Positions 17,897-26,039 of a stretch of DNA of 39,099 bases are shown in pieces. A program made the position numbers and the translations under genes. Each line of letters opens with the position of its first letter. Within the stretch, counting starts at the first letter, position 1. The DNA comes from Hyphomicrobiales bacterium (GTDB lineage: Bacteria > Pseudomonadota > Alphaproteobacteria > Rhizobiales > Xanthobacteraceae), in assembly GCA_021732625.1 (NCBI GenBank), contig JAKFUP010000055.1:1-39099 (forward strand), read 5' to 3'. Below the pieces are notes generated by a model, which ran no database searches, was not told the DNA's origin, and was given only the letters and a program-made list of their open reading frames with translations.

Positions 17897-19249
17897 CTAA
17901 GACAGCAGCGGCGACCAGGCGGGATCCGATGCAAATCCCGGTGTCGGCACGCGCTGTTCGTTGCGGCCCGAGATATCGACGGTGAACAACGACGGTCCCG
18001 CATTGCCCGGCGGATCGCGGAAGAACATCAGCACGCGGCCGTTCGGCGCAAACGTCGGGCCTTCGTTATGGAAGCCCGAAGTGAGAACGCGCTCGCCCGA
18101 TCCGTCGGGCTTCATGATACCGATCGAAAATTGTCCGCCGCCTTGCTTGGTGAAAGCAATGTAGTCGCCGCGCGGCGACCACACCGGCGTCGAATAGCTG
18201 CCCTCGCCGAAGGAAATACGCTGCGCTGCACCGCCGGTCGCGGCCATCACGTAGACCTGCGGGCGTCCACCACGATCGGACTCAAAGCAAATTTTCGAAC
18301 CGTCAGGCGAATACGACGGCGAAGTATCGATTGCCGGAGTATCGGTCAGACGCGTCGCCGACTTTGACCGAAGGTCCATCACGAACAGATTGGAATTGCC
18401 GCCCTGCTGCAGGCTCATGATAACGCGCTGGCCGTCTGGCGAAAACCGTGGCGCAAACGACATGCCGGGGAAGTTGCCGACGATCTCGCGCTGGCCGGTC
18501 TCGACGTTGAACAGATAGACCCGGGGATCGCCTTGGCCGAATTCCATGTAGGTGATTTCCTGCGTCGTCGGCGAGAAGCGCGGCGTCAGCACGAGGTCGG
18601 CGCCGCGCGTGAGGTAGCGCACATTGGCGCCGTCCTGATCCATGATCGCGAGCCGCTTGACGCGGCGCTCCTTCGAGCCGCTCTCGTCGACGAACACCAC
18701 GCGGCTGTCGAAGTAACCCTTCTCGCCGGTCAGACGTTCGTAGATCTGATCCGAGATGATGTGAGCGATACGCCGCCAGTATTCCGGCGAGGTGAAATAC
18801 TGTTGGCCGGTGAGCTGCTGGCCAGCCGGCACGTCCCACAGACGGAATTCGGCCTTCAGCCGGCCATCGCCTTGGCGCGTCATGCGGCCTGTCACCAGCG
18901 CCTGAGCGTTGATGGTGCGCCAGTTGGCGAACTGCGGCGCGGTGTCGATGTTGTTGACCCTCTCGATGAAGGCCGCCGGATCGATCGGCGCGAACAATCC
19001 GCTGCGCTTGAGATTGTTGGTGATGACCTGCGAGACGTTGGCACCGACCTCGCCATCCGCCGGGGTACCGGCGACGAAGTTCGGAATTGCAATCACCAGC
19101 GGCGCGACATTGCCCTCGGTCACTTGCAGCCGGGTCTGCGCCAGCGCACCGCGCGGCACAAGGAGACTCGCGGCTGTCCCTGCACCGCCGATGAGGGCGT
19201 CGCGGCGGGTCAGCGGCAACGGGGGAAGGCGGCGGGACGTCACGGACAT
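17897..19249 (-). CDS. tolB: Tol-Pal system beta-propeller protein TolB
   Basis: Periplasmic protein of 450 residues that shuttles between Pal and TolA. The N-terminal alpha/beta domain ([20 protein letters not shown] and following) is followed by a six-bladed WD40-like propeller with repeated motifs such as [38 protein letters not shown] and [12 protein letters not shown]. The signal peptide has a twin-arginine pattern ([18 protein letters not shown] ... ALAQ), so export may be by Tat rather than Sec as in E. coli. The start is an ATG at 19249, 72 bases after tolA, in the tolQRAB operon. Pal, its usual neighbour, is displaced about 5 kb downstream. Confidence 0.96.
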   Translation of the reverse strand: MSVTSRRLPPLPLTRRDALIGGAGTAASLLVPRGALAQTRLQVTEGNVAPLVIAIPNFVAGTPADGEVGANVSQVITNNLKRSGLFAPIDPAAFIERVNNIDTAPQFANWRTINAQALVTGRMTRQGDGRLKAEFRLWDVPAGQQLTGQQYFTSPEYWRRIAHIISDQIYERLTGEKGYFDSRVVFVDESGSKERRVKRLAIMDQDGANVRYLTRGADLVLTPRFSPTTQEITYMEFGQGDPRVYLFNVETGQREIVGNFPGMSFAPRFSPDGQRVIMSLQQGGNSNLFVMDLRSKSATRLTDTPAIDTSPSYSPDGSKICFESDRGGRPQVYVMAATGGAAQRISFGEGSYSTPVWSPRGDYIAFTKQGGGQFSIGIMKPDGSGERVLTSGFHNEGPTFAPNGRVLMFFRDPPGNAGPSLFTVDISGRNEQRVPTPGFASDPAWSPLLS

Positions 19250-19321
19250 CGGGGGCTCACTGCGGAATCAAAAATGAAATCTGGGCACGAACGCTTTTAA
19301 GAATCAGCCGGCACGTGGCGC

Positions 19322-20305
19322 TCATGTCGAGCCGCGGAACATCTGGCGCGGGTCGAACGTGACAATCATGTCTTTCCACTGCTCGTAAGTCGCAGGCTGC
19401 AACATATCGAACGGCTGCCCTTGAAGAACGGCGCGAAGCGCTGCGTCGGCGGCAGCCTGATAGCGCGGCGAAGTGCCCCGCGAAACGATTTCGGGCGGCC
19501 CGGCCAGGCGTTTTTCCGGCGTGAGACGGATACGGATATCGACAACGAGTTCTTCCGGCCGCTCGGTACCGGCCTGCAAATTCCAGAGCTTCGTCAGACG
19601 CGCACGCAACGCATCGAGCTCGGACTGCGACAGTGTTGCAGCAGTGCCGCGCGCCGAGCCGAGCGATGCCGACGAATTCAGTTGCCCGCCCGTCGCCGCT
19701 TGCCGCGTCGGATCGCGCTTGTCGAGCAGGGCTGCGATCTTGCTCTGGTCGAACTGATATTCCTGCTTCGGCTTCGGCGGAGGCGGCGGCGCAGCCTTGG
19801 CCTGCGGTTTCGGCGGAGGTTTCTTGCTCTCATCCTTTTTCAAAGCCTCGGCAATCGGATCCACCTTGGGCGGCGGCTCCTTTTTTTCGATCGGCTTCGG
19901 TTCGTCTTTGGGCTTTTCTTCCGCAACCTGCTTCGGTGGATCGGGCTTCTTCTCGACCGGCTTCTCTACAGGCTTCGGCGGTTCAGGTTCCGATGCTGCG
20001 GTCTGCACCGGCGGCTTCTTGTCGGCGACCTTGCCGACGGCTTCGTCGATCGGCTGTGCGTCGGCGATCTTCTCAACCAGCGGCTTCGGATTTTCTTTCT
20101 GTCCGGTCTTGATACCGGCAGTGATCTTCGAGAGCTGATCGGCGGAGATGATATCGACCGGCATCGACTCGACCGGAGACGCCTCGAGCGGGCGCGTTAC
20201 GAACGTCACCAGTCCCCAGCCGATGATGACCACATGCAGAAAGATCGACGCGAACATGCTTCGGTCGATCTGCTTGATCCTGCTCCAGACGTTCGACAGG
20301 TTCAT
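19322..20305 (-). CDS. tolA: Tol-Pal system bridging protein TolA
   Basis: A 327-residue inner-membrane protein spanning the periplasm to reach TolB/Pal. One N-terminal membrane helix (about 17-37, MFASIFLHVVIIGWGLVTFV) is followed by a long Pro/Lys/Glu-rich region (about 70-185, EKPVEKKPDPPKQVAEEK and similar) and a small C-terminal TolA/TonB-like domain (LRARLTKLWNLQAGTERPEE, then AADAALRAVLQGQPFDML). The ATG overlaps the tolR stop as ATGA, so the two are translationally coupled. The low-complexity region is proline-rich rather than the Ala-rich helix of E. coli TolA, which is common in alphaproteobacteria. Confidence 0.93.
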   Translation of the reverse strand: MNLSNVWSRIKQIDRSMFASIFLHVVIIGWGLVTFVTRPLEASPVESMPVDIISADQLSKITAGIKTGQKENPKPLVEKIADAQPIDEAVGKVADKKPPVQTAASEPEPPKPVEKPVEKKPDPPKQVAEEKPKDEPKPIEKKEPPPKVDPIAEALKKDESKKPPPKPQAKAAPPPPPKPKQEYQFDQSKIAALLDKRDPTRQAATGGQLNSSASLGSARGTAATLSQSELDALRARLTKLWNLQAGTERPEELVVDIRIRLTPEKRLAGPPEIVSRGTSPRYQAAADAALRAVLQGQPFDMLQPATYEQWKDMIVTFDPRQMFRGST

Positions 20306-20754
20306 GTCCCCTGCTCGACCTCCGTTACCAGCGCGAGCCGCTTGAACCCCGCGCTCGACAGTTGCCCCATGACCCGCGCCACCGTTCCGTAGTCGGCCTT
20401 CTTGTCCGCGCGCATGAATATACGCTCATCGAGCCCACCGCGGGCGTCCGTGATTGCCTTTAGTTTCGGCACCAATTCCTTCAGATCGACTTCGGTATCG
20501 TTGATGAAGACCTTGCCTTTAATGTCGACCGACAATTGCAGCGGTTGCTTGTCCTGCTCGATACTCTTGGCCTGGGTCTGAGGCAGGTCGAGCGGCACGC
20601 CGACCGTCAGCAGCGGCGCCGACACCATGAAAATAATCAGCAACACCAGCATGACGTCGACCATCGGCGTCACGTTGATCTCGGCTATGGGCGCGGCACG
20701 GCGTCGGCCGCGCCGTCCCCCGCCACCCGACGCACTTGATGCGCTCATCCCCAT
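20302..20754 (-). CDS. tolR: Tol-Pal biopolymer transport protein TolR (ExbD family)
   Basis: A 150-residue ExbD/TolR protein forming the proton channel with TolQ. A Gly/Arg-rich start leads into AEINVTPMVDVMLVLLIIFM, the single membrane helix with the essential Asp at position 33. The periplasmic domain contains LPQTQAKS and ERIFMRADKKADYGTVARVM. The ATG at 20754 is followed by a second Met two codons later; neither changes the domain. It is separated from tolQ by 146 bases that contain a palindromic repeat, whereas these genes are usually adjacent. Confidence 0.95.
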   Translation of the reverse strand: MGMSASSASGGGGRRGRRRAAPIAEINVTPMVDVMLVLLIIFMVSAPLLTVGVPLDLPQTQAKSIEQDKQPLQLSVDIKGKVFINDTEVDLKELVPKLKAITDARGGLDERIFMRADKKADYGTVARVMGQLSSAGFKRLALVTEVEQGT

Positions 20755-20789
20755 GATGGCCTTCCGTTCTGCTTCATCTATCCCTTTTC

Positions 20790-20887
20790 ATCCTTCGAGG
20801 CTCGCCGTAAGAGCGGCTCGCACCTCAGGATGACGTTACCTTTAGAGACGTCACCCTGAGGTGCGCGCCCTTGCGCGCCTCGAAGGG
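20790..20887. repeat. Palindromic repeat between tolQ and tolR (CCTTCGAGGC / CACCTCAGGATGACG family)
   Basis: Outer arms CATCCTTCGAGGC and GCGCCTCGAAGG enclose inner arms GCACCTCAGGATGACG and CGTCACCCTGAGGTGC. This matches the CATCCTTCGAG...CCTCAGGATGAGG dispersed palindromes of Bradyrhizobiaceae. It lies inside the tolQ-tolR gap and could form an mRNA hairpin that alters the TolQ:TolR ratio. Confidence 0.85.
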
Positions 20888-20900
20888 CACGGCGTTGCCG

Positions 20901-21599
20901 TCATGCTCGCTCATCGATCTGCCGTGACAAAATCGCGGAAAACTCGTCGGCGAAACCTTCAAGCCGCTGGGCCTGACGGTTCACCTCTGAATTGAACTTA
21001 TTGTAGAAAATAGTCGCTGGAATGGCAGCGATAAGGCCGATCGCGGTCGCAAACAGCGCTTCCGCGATACCGGGCGCCACCACCGCGAGGGAGGTATTCT
21101 TCGATGCGGCGATCGATTGGAAGCTCGACATGATGCCCCAGACGGTGCCGAACAACCCAACGAAGGGGCCGGCCGAACCGACCGTCGCCAGCACCAGAAG
21201 CCGGCGCTCAAGCCGTTCCACTTCACGCGAGATCGACACGCTCATCACCTTCTCAATGCGCATCTGAAGCCCTGCGACAGACCGCGTCTGGCTTTCGAAC
21301 GACCGTTTCCATTCGCGCATCGCGGCGACAAACAGCGCCGCCATCGATTGCGTCGGCTTGCTCGACAGTGCGCGGTAAAGATCCTCGATCGACTCGCCCG
21401 ACCAGAACGCCTGCTCGAAGCGATCCATGGCCCGCTTGGTCCGCCCGTAGAGAAAAATCTTGTCGATGGCGATGGCCCAAACCCAGACGGAGCAGGCGAG
21501 CAAACCCAGCATCACCGTCTTGACGACCAGATGAGCCTGCCAGAACAGCGTGATCAGCGACACGTCGGTGGCGACCGCCGGCAAGTCGGCTGGAGTCAT
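20901..21599 (-). CDS. tolQ: Tol-Pal proton channel protein TolQ
   Basis: A 232-residue MotA/TolQ/ExbB protein. There are three membrane helices: residues about 20-45, and the long pair in the C-terminal half (ATVGSAGPFVGLFGTVWGIM, then VAPGIAEALFATAIGLIAAI). With TolR it converts proton flow into motion of TolA. The ATG at 21599 is chosen for its GAGAGG nine bases ahead; the frame extends eight codons further upstream from a TTG without a ribosome site. It is the first gene of tolQRAB. ybgC, usually directly upstream, lies about 6.6 kb away beyond an accessory block. A CtrA-like box lies about 215 bases upstream. Confidence 0.95.
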   Translation of the reverse strand: MTPADLPAVATDVSLITLFWQAHLVVKTVMLGLLACSVWVWAIAIDKIFLYGRTKRAMDRFEQAFWSGESIEDLYRALSSKPTQSMAALFVAAMREWKRSFESQTRSVAGLQMRIEKVMSVSISREVERLERRLLVLATVGSAGPFVGLFGTVWGIMSSFQSIAASKNTSLAVVAPGIAEALFATAIGLIAAIPATIFYNKFNSEVNRQAQRLEGFADEFSAILSRQIDERA

Positions 21600-21811
21600 G
21601 GCTAAAGTCCTCTCACAACGCAAAATCCCGAAACGGAACGGACAAAACCCGCTCCGTAGCCGCGCGGCAAACCGCGCTTGTGTGCGCCGCCAACCCTTTC
21701 ATGTCGCTTGGGAAAGCCCGTCCCGGAGCTTGCCAGAGGCTTCCCCTGCCAACATGTCAAAACGAGGGCCTTGCGGCGCTGTTTGCACTCCTCAACCAAA
21801 CGCTGAACATG

Positions 21812-21827
21812 GTTAAGGAGAGGTTAC
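21812..21827. promoter_or_regulatory. CtrA-like box upstream of tolQ
   Basis: On the minus strand GTAA-CCTCTCC-TTAACCAT matches TTAA-N7-TTAAC with one mismatch and includes the common TTAACCAT half. It lies about 215 bases before tolQ and 35 bases after the stop of the preceding gene. Confidence 0.4.
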
Positions 21828-21861
21828 CAAGACCTTTCAAATGGAACCGATCCGACCGGAC

Positions 21862-22491
21862 TTACAGACTGAAAATCGCCTTCTCGAGACCGACAATCCG
21901 GGCCAGCGCCCGCACCTCGTTCTTCTGGGCCTCATTGAGCTGCTTGATGAACGGACCGACCGCGTCCTTGAGTTGCTGGATTTCGTCGCCTTCAAGATCG
22001 ATCGGCGGAATACCGGGCGATGAACTGCGCTTGTTGGCTTCATAAAGCCGCGTCACGACGACACGCAGCGCATTCTCGACCGGCGGCCAGTAGCTTTCCT
22101 GTTTCTTCGACAACCGGAGCCGCGACTTCATGCTGGCCAGCGTCGCATCGTTGAGTAACGCGCTCGATGCCTTCGGCAACGGCTTGGGCGCGGCGCGAAC
22201 GACCGCGGGCCGGATCGCCTTGGGAAATGCGAGATAGGATTGCGCGGTCTCCAGACTGTGGGTCACCAGTTCACCAGCAGGCCGCTCTGCATCACGCAGC
22301 CGCAGTTCAGGCGCCAGCCTGTCGCGTTTGCCGTCGGCGTTCGGGACCGGCAGCGGTTTGTCGCGGTCACCTTGCCCAAGCAGCAAATCGAAAGTCGATG
22401 TGAGATAGCCGCCGGTATGCGCGGCAACGACACCGGCTGCCGCCGCACAGACCGTCAGCACTACCAACGTGAGTTGGACCGTTCGTCTCAC
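21862..22491 (-). CDS. Secreted hypothetical protein with CpxP/Spy-like motif
   Basis: A 209-residue protein with a cleavable-looking N-terminus (MRRTVQLTLVVLTVCAAAAG) and otherwise hydrophilic sequence, so probably periplasmic. The segment ATLASMKSRLRLSKKQESYW resembles the LTxxQ repeat region of the CpxP/Spy superfamily. The C-terminal half is helical (LKDAVGPFIKQLNEAQKNEV). No catalytic residues can be named. It lies just upstream of tolQ on the same strand, with 262 bases between them. A role as an envelope chaperone or sensor is inference from the motif and location. The start at 22491 is an ATG. Confidence 0.65.
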   Translation of the reverse strand: MRRTVQLTLVVLTVCAAAAGVVAAHTGGYLTSTFDLLLGQGDRDKPLPVPNADGKRDRLAPELRLRDAERPAGELVTHSLETAQSYLAFPKAIRPAVVRAAPKPLPKASSALLNDATLASMKSRLRLSKKQESYWPPVENALRVVVTRLYEANKRSSSPGIPPIDLEGDEIQQLKDAVGPFIKQLNEAQKNEVRALARIVGLEKAIFSL

Positions 22492-22606
22492 CGGCTCCGA
22501 ATATCCCCTCGTATCCCCGATCTGGACGCTCTGCGATGCGTCTTAAATAAGGCTTTCCGACGCCGCTTTCGACTGCAAATCGCCCCTTATTGCCCCTTGG
22601 AGCATA

Positions 22607-22641
22607 CAAAACCGCCCGCCTGCGGATGCAGACGGGCGGTT
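22607..22641 (-). terminator. Rho-independent terminator of the DUF2852 gene
   Basis: On the minus strand a stem AACCGCCCG/CGGGCGGTT with an inner CTGC/GCAG stem is followed by TTTTG. It begins about 30 bases past the DUF2852 stop. Confidence 0.75.
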
Positions 22642-22672
22642 GGGATCGTCGTTGAAGCGTGGTGGTGCAGTC

Positions 22673-23149
22673 TCAGTTCTGCGATGGATTGGCCGGCGGC
22701 GGTGTGGGCCGCGACTTGTGCTCCGACATGAACTGGTCGAACTCGGCCTTGTCCTTGGCGTGGCGCAGCCGGTCGAGGAAATCCTTGAACTCGGTTTGCT
22801 CTTCCTCAAGGCGGCGCAGCGTCTCGACGCGATAGTCATCGAAGGCGCGATTACCGCTCGATCTCGATGTGGAGTAAAATCCGCGGCCATCCATACGGTC
22901 GCGCATCCGTTCCATTTTGTACTGCATCCGCTCCATCTTGTCGGCAAAGCGGCCGTGGCGATTCCAGCAACCCATTTTCCTGCTCCAGAGTGTGAAAAAG
23001 AGAAGTGCGAGGCCAACCGGCCACCAGATGATGAAGCCGAGCACCGTCAGCAAGATCCAGCCAGGGTGCCGCGGCGAGTTGAGAAAGCCCGGATTCCGCT
23101 CATCGAAATGTGGGCGGCCCCAGCGATCGAAGTCTGCGGTGTTGGACAT
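22673..23149 (-). CDS. DUF2852 family membrane protein
   Basis: A 158-residue protein matching the alphaproteobacterial DUF2852 family. A short N-terminal stretch (FDERNPGFLNSPRHPGWI) leads to one membrane helix (LLTVLGFIIWWPVGLALLFF), followed by a charged helical cytoplasmic tail (ADKMERMQYKMERMRDRMD, then YRVETLRRLEEEQTEFKDFL, then FDQFMSEHKSRP). Function is unknown. The ATG at 23149 has GGAG seven bases ahead; the frame is open upstream but overlaps the next gene's downstream sequence. A clear terminator follows, so it is probably a single-gene transcript. Confidence 0.85.
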   Translation of the reverse strand: MSNTADFDRWGRPHFDERNPGFLNSPRHPGWILLTVLGFIIWWPVGLALLFFTLWSRKMGCWNRHGRFADKMERMQYKMERMRDRMDGRGFYSTSRSSGNRAFDDYRVETLRRLEEEQTEFKDFLDRLRHAKDKAEFDQFMSEHKSRPTPPPANPSQN

Positions 23150-23300
23150 ACGTTTCTCCATTGTCCGGTGACTGCCACCGTGAATGTAAATAACATTCAC
23201 ATACCTAAACCGTCCAGAGCAATTGTCAAGCAAAGGTCCACAAATTCTCTGGAGGGACGCGGCGATCTGCCGCGCAGCGCCTGAACCGGGACGGAGCGGA

Positions 23301-23978
23301 TCAGCCTGGTTTGCCGTCTTTCGGCATCTCATGTTGATGAGTATCGGTCGGAAATCCGAGCCCCTTCAAATAGATCAAGACACCCGCCTCAAGCAGGTCT
23401 TCCGCGGACATCGGCAGCGTGCGCCTCGCTGAATCGCCGCGACCAAACAGCGACGCAATTCCATGCGACAGCGACCAGATGTGCAACGCCATCATCAGCG
23501 CCGGAGGTTTCGTCACGCCCGGCGGGGTCATCGCGACAAGGCGTTCGGAGGCGAGCCGGATAATGTTGAAAGCCCGCTCGCTCGCAACGGTTAAATGCGG
23601 ATTGAGATGCAGCGGAACGCCTGACTCGAACATCGCCGAGTAGAGCGCAGGCTCGCTGCGCGCAAACGCGAGATAGGTTTTGCCCAATCGCTGGAACGCC
23701 GTCGGTGTATCAGGCCGGCCTTCATCCCATGACGCGACCAGCGCCGCCTCGAATTGTTCGAAGCCACGCTGCGCAATGCTGGCCAGCAATTCATCGCGAT
23801 CGCGGAAATGACGATAGGGCGCAGCCGGGCTGACGCCGGCAAGACGCGCGGCATCAGCAAACGTGAAGCCACCCGGCCCCTTCTCGGCGATCAGACCGAG
23901 AGCCGCGTCCTGCAACGCCTCTTTTAGATTGCCGTGGTGATAGCCCTCACGGCGGCCACGATCTTTGCGCCAACCCAT
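23301..23978 (-). CDS. TetR family regulator with WHG-type C-terminal domain
   Basis: A 225-residue TetR-type repressor. The HTH region (residues about 12-60) begins with GYHHGNLKEALQDAALGLI and includes LAGVSPAAPYRHFRDRDELL. The C-terminal domain carries HIWSLSHGIASLFGRG, the WHG motif of this TetR subgroup. Ligand unknown. The start is the ATG at 23978. It lies between a DUF2852 gene (151 bases downstream) and the end of the ArsR-led operon (178 bases upstream), all on the same strand, so its target could be itself or either neighbour. An inverted repeat lies just upstream of its start. Confidence 0.9.
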   Translation of the reverse strand: MGWRKDRGRREGYHHGNLKEALQDAALGLIAEKGPGGFTFADAARLAGVSPAAPYRHFRDRDELLASIAQRGFEQFEAALVASWDEGRPDTPTAFQRLGKTYLAFARSEPALYSAMFESGVPLHLNPHLTVASERAFNIIRLASERLVAMTPPGVTKPPALMMALHIWSLSHGIASLFGRGDSARRTLPMSAEDLLEAGVLIYLKGLGFPTDTHQHEMPKDGKPG

Positions 23979-23992
23979 GTGAAGGGCTTTTA

Positions 23993-24016
23993 CATGACTC
24001 GGGACGCCGCGTCATG
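23993..24016. promoter_or_regulatory. Candidate operator CATGAC-N12-GTCATG
   Basis: Six-base inverted arms lie 15-38 bases upstream of the WHG-type tetR start codon, a sensible place for an autoregulatory operator. Confidence 0.35.
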
Positions 24017-24156
24017 CGTCTTTCGGAAACAGGTGGAAGTATGGTTTCGCTCTTCCGCAGCGCTCCACGGTTGGACGGCCGATCAACCTGAAAAAGTCAG
24101 CCAGCCAGTCAGGTCGAGCCGGGCATGGACCAGCGCAGCAGCGCGCTGCCGGTCCA

Positions 24157-24627
24157 TCAGGCTTTCACCGCATCATCGAGGCGGTCGAGACTTTGCGCCC
24201 AGCCCTGCTCCATGCCGGCCAGCATCTGCGGCGCAATCGGGGCGACAGCGATCGCATCGGCATGAACCGTGAGCTTTGTAGCGCGGCCGGAGGCCTCAAA
24301 CGAGATCACCGCAGCCTCGCTGAGCTGGATGCCTCCATCGCGATCGACGGCCTCGGCGCTGAATACCAGGCGATGAGGTTCGACAATCTCATGGAACGTC
24401 CCGGTCATCGGGTAGACGTTGCCGTCGGGAGCCATCATGTGGACCAGCATTTTGCCGCCGGGCCGCACGTCGATATCGCACACCGGATTGGTAAAACCCT
24501 TCGGTCCCCACCACTGCGCGAACTGTTCCGGCACTGTCCATGCCTTGAATACTGCCTCGCGCGGCGCGTTGATGACGCGAGTCATGGTCATCACGACGCG
24601 ATCGGGCAGTTTGGTTCGTGCGTTCAT
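24157..24627 (-). CDS. SRPBCC/AHSA1 domain protein
   Basis: A 156-residue START-like (AHSA1) protein with a hydrophobic ligand pocket fold: MTRVINAPREAVFKAWTVPE at the N-terminus, FAQWWGPKGFTNPVCDIDVR with the typical WWGP motif, GTFHEIVEPHRLVFS, and the C-terminal helix MEQGWAQSLDRLDDAV. It is the last gene of a six-gene, same-strand operon led by an ArsR regulator, 13 bases after the yjbR-like gene. Relatives are commonly encoded beside ArsR regulators. Their biochemical role is mostly unknown, with lipid or xenobiotic binding suggested by the fold. Confidence 0.9.
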   Translation of the reverse strand: MNARTKLPDRVVMTMTRVINAPREAVFKAWTVPEQFAQWWGPKGFTNPVCDIDVRPGGKMLVHMMAPDGNVYPMTGTFHEIVEPHRLVFSAEAVDRDGGIQLSEAAVISFEASGRATKLTVHADAIAVAPIAPQMLAGMEQGWAQSLDRLDDAVKA

Positions 24628-24640
24628 GACATCATCCTTT

Positions 24641-24979
24641 CTAAGCCTTGCTCTTTTTCACTTTTTTTGGCGGCGGCACCGCGTGACGCCATGCCGTCTC
24701 CAGTGCGGCTTTCATTTCGTCTGACGTCACCGCTTTCAGCGTCAAAGTGGTCCAGCCCTGCACGCCCCATGTATTCGGAATTCGCTTGAAGCCATCCGGC
24801 GCGGTCAGGCATTTCAGCTCCTGCTCGTCCGGTGTGAATTTGAGATTCACCGATTTTCCGTCTGCGGCTAGCGTCGCGTAGATACGCTTTACCTTGAACG
24901 CCGCGCGGTCGAAGTGCGGCGCTTCGCTCGTGCCCTCCAGCGTGAGAGCGATCTTGCGGAACTGCTGAGCCGTCGCCAT
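24641..24979 (-). CDS. MmcQ/YjbR family protein
   Basis: A 112-residue protein with the MmcQ/YjbR double-wing-like fold pattern: FRKIALTLEGTSEAPHFDRA, FKVKRIYATLAADGKSVNLK and WGVQGWTTLTLKAVTSDEMK. Members are annotated as DNA-binding by analogy with CyaY-like folds, but a cellular role is not established. The ATG at 24979 is chosen because it removes an unrelated N-terminal extension; GGGAA lies upstream. The C-terminus is lysine-rich. It sits in the ArsR-led operon, 16 bases after an SRPBCC gene and 13 before the AHSA1 gene. Confidence 0.88.
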   Translation of the reverse strand: MATAQQFRKIALTLEGTSEAPHFDRAAFKVKRIYATLAADGKSVNLKFTPDEQELKCLTAPDGFKRIPNTWGVQGWTTLTLKAVTSDEMKAALETAWRHAVPPPKKVKKSKA

Positions 24980-24995
24980 CGCTGCACTTTCCCGA

Positions 24996-25532
24996 TTACG
25001 CCTCGGAAATACGCTTGAGATTGGCAAGGCCGATCTCGAAATCGCCGCCCACCATCTTGTCCATGTTGATGAACACACTCATGACCTTGCCGATATAGGC
25101 ATTGGGACCCTGCATCACCCACGTCACCTGAGTGCTGTCGCCCTGCGGCACGAGGATGAAATCAACGACGTTATTGGCTTCGAACGGCCTCGTAAATTCG
25201 AGTTTGATCGTCACCTGCGACGGCGCAGCAGTATCCGTGATCGTCATCTTGCCGGTCCCGACATTCTTGTCGCCGTCCCATGCGTAGGTCGCGCCCTTTC
25301 CGGACGAAGGCGAACTGATCTCGCGCTTCATCGCCGGATCCTTGTGCTCATAGGGCGACCACGTCGTGAAACCCTGCAGATCGCTGATCAGCGGAAAGAT
25401 CTCCTGCGGCGGCGCCTTGATCGTCGTCGACCGCGCGACACGAAAAACATCCGGCTTGGTGGTGGCGTAGATCAAAACCGCAGCAATCGCGATCGCCAGA
25501 ACAACCGCTATGATGGTGATGACTTGCAACAT
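24996..25532 (-). CDS. Membrane-anchored SRPBCC (polyketide cyclase-like) protein
   Basis: A 178-residue protein with an N-terminal membrane helix (LQVITIIAVVLAIAIAAVLI) and an SRPBCC domain: RSTTIKAPPQEIFPLISDLQ, FTTWSPYEHKDPAMKREI, and a late MVGGDFEIGLANLKRI helix. The WSPYEHKDP motif is typical of the polyketide cyclase/dehydrase-like subgroup. The domain is probably on the periplasmic side or at the membrane surface and likely binds a hydrophobic molecule. It lies in the ArsR-led operon between a DoxX-like membrane protein (21 bases upstream) and the yjbR-like gene (16 bases downstream). Confidence 0.88.
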   Translation of the reverse strand: MLQVITIIAVVLAIAIAAVLIYATTKPDVFRVARSTTIKAPPQEIFPLISDLQGFTTWSPYEHKDPAMKREISSPSSGKGATYAWDGDKNVGTGKMTITDTAAPSQVTIKLEFTRPFEANNVVDFILVPQGDSTQVTWVMQGPNAYIGKVMSVFINMDKMVGGDFEIGLANLKRISEA

Positions 25533-25553
25533 CGTTTTCTCCTGAAACGATTT

Positions 25554-25973
25554 TCAGATGCGGCGAACCGGAAACTGCGCGCGAATCTCCGGGTCGCGCA
25601 AGTACAGGCCGCCCCAGATCAGAAGACCCAGATAAACCCCGAACAGCGTATGGCTGAATAGCGGATTGCCGATGCGGACATGGGTTGCAATCGCGCCACC
25701 GAGATAGCCGGTCAACAGAACGGCGCCGAGCAGCGCCGTGCGCGGCCAGACATAAAGCGCGGTGCAGACCAGCAGCAACACCCCGAGACTGCGGGCGAGT
25801 TCAACGGTTGCGGGGTAGCCGAGCTGCTGCATCGTTTCTGTCACGATCGGCAGCGGCACCAGCTTGATGGCGCCGTCGAAAATCAAAAACAGCACGACCA
25901 GACCTGTGAGAATCCGGCCGGTCCAGAGCATGCCGCGAGACGTCCCGAGCGCCGGTTGCGAGATAACAGTCAT
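25554..25973 (-). CDS. DoxX-like membrane protein
   Basis: A 139-residue protein with four hydrophobic helices and the DoxX-like (DoxX_2) pattern: RILTGLVVLFLIFDGAIKLV, TMQQLGYPATVELARSLGVL, LLTGYLGGAIATHVRIGNP and LIWGGLYLRDPEIRAQFP. The ATG at 25973 follows an AAGGA-rich stretch; the open frame upstream is not supported. DoxX-like proteins often travel with SRPBCC, VOC and ArsR genes, as here, but their role is not settled. Proposals include quinone- or thiol-linked redox functions. It is the third gene of the ArsR-led operon. Confidence 0.85.
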   Translation of the reverse strand: MTVISQPALGTSRGMLWTGRILTGLVVLFLIFDGAIKLVPLPIVTETMQQLGYPATVELARSLGVLLLVCTALYVWPRTALLGAVLLTGYLGGAIATHVRIGNPLFSHTLFGVYLGLLIWGGLYLRDPEIRAQFPVRRI

Positions 25974-26039
25974 GACATCCGTTTCCTTTACGTCAGAGAA
26001 CGGACGCCGCTGGCGCGGCATCCATTCAGATCAAATTGC

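Noticed and set aside
19421-20392. Plus-strand frame opposite tolA/tolR
   Set aside because: Arg/Leu low-complexity complement of the Pro/Lys-rich TolA region.
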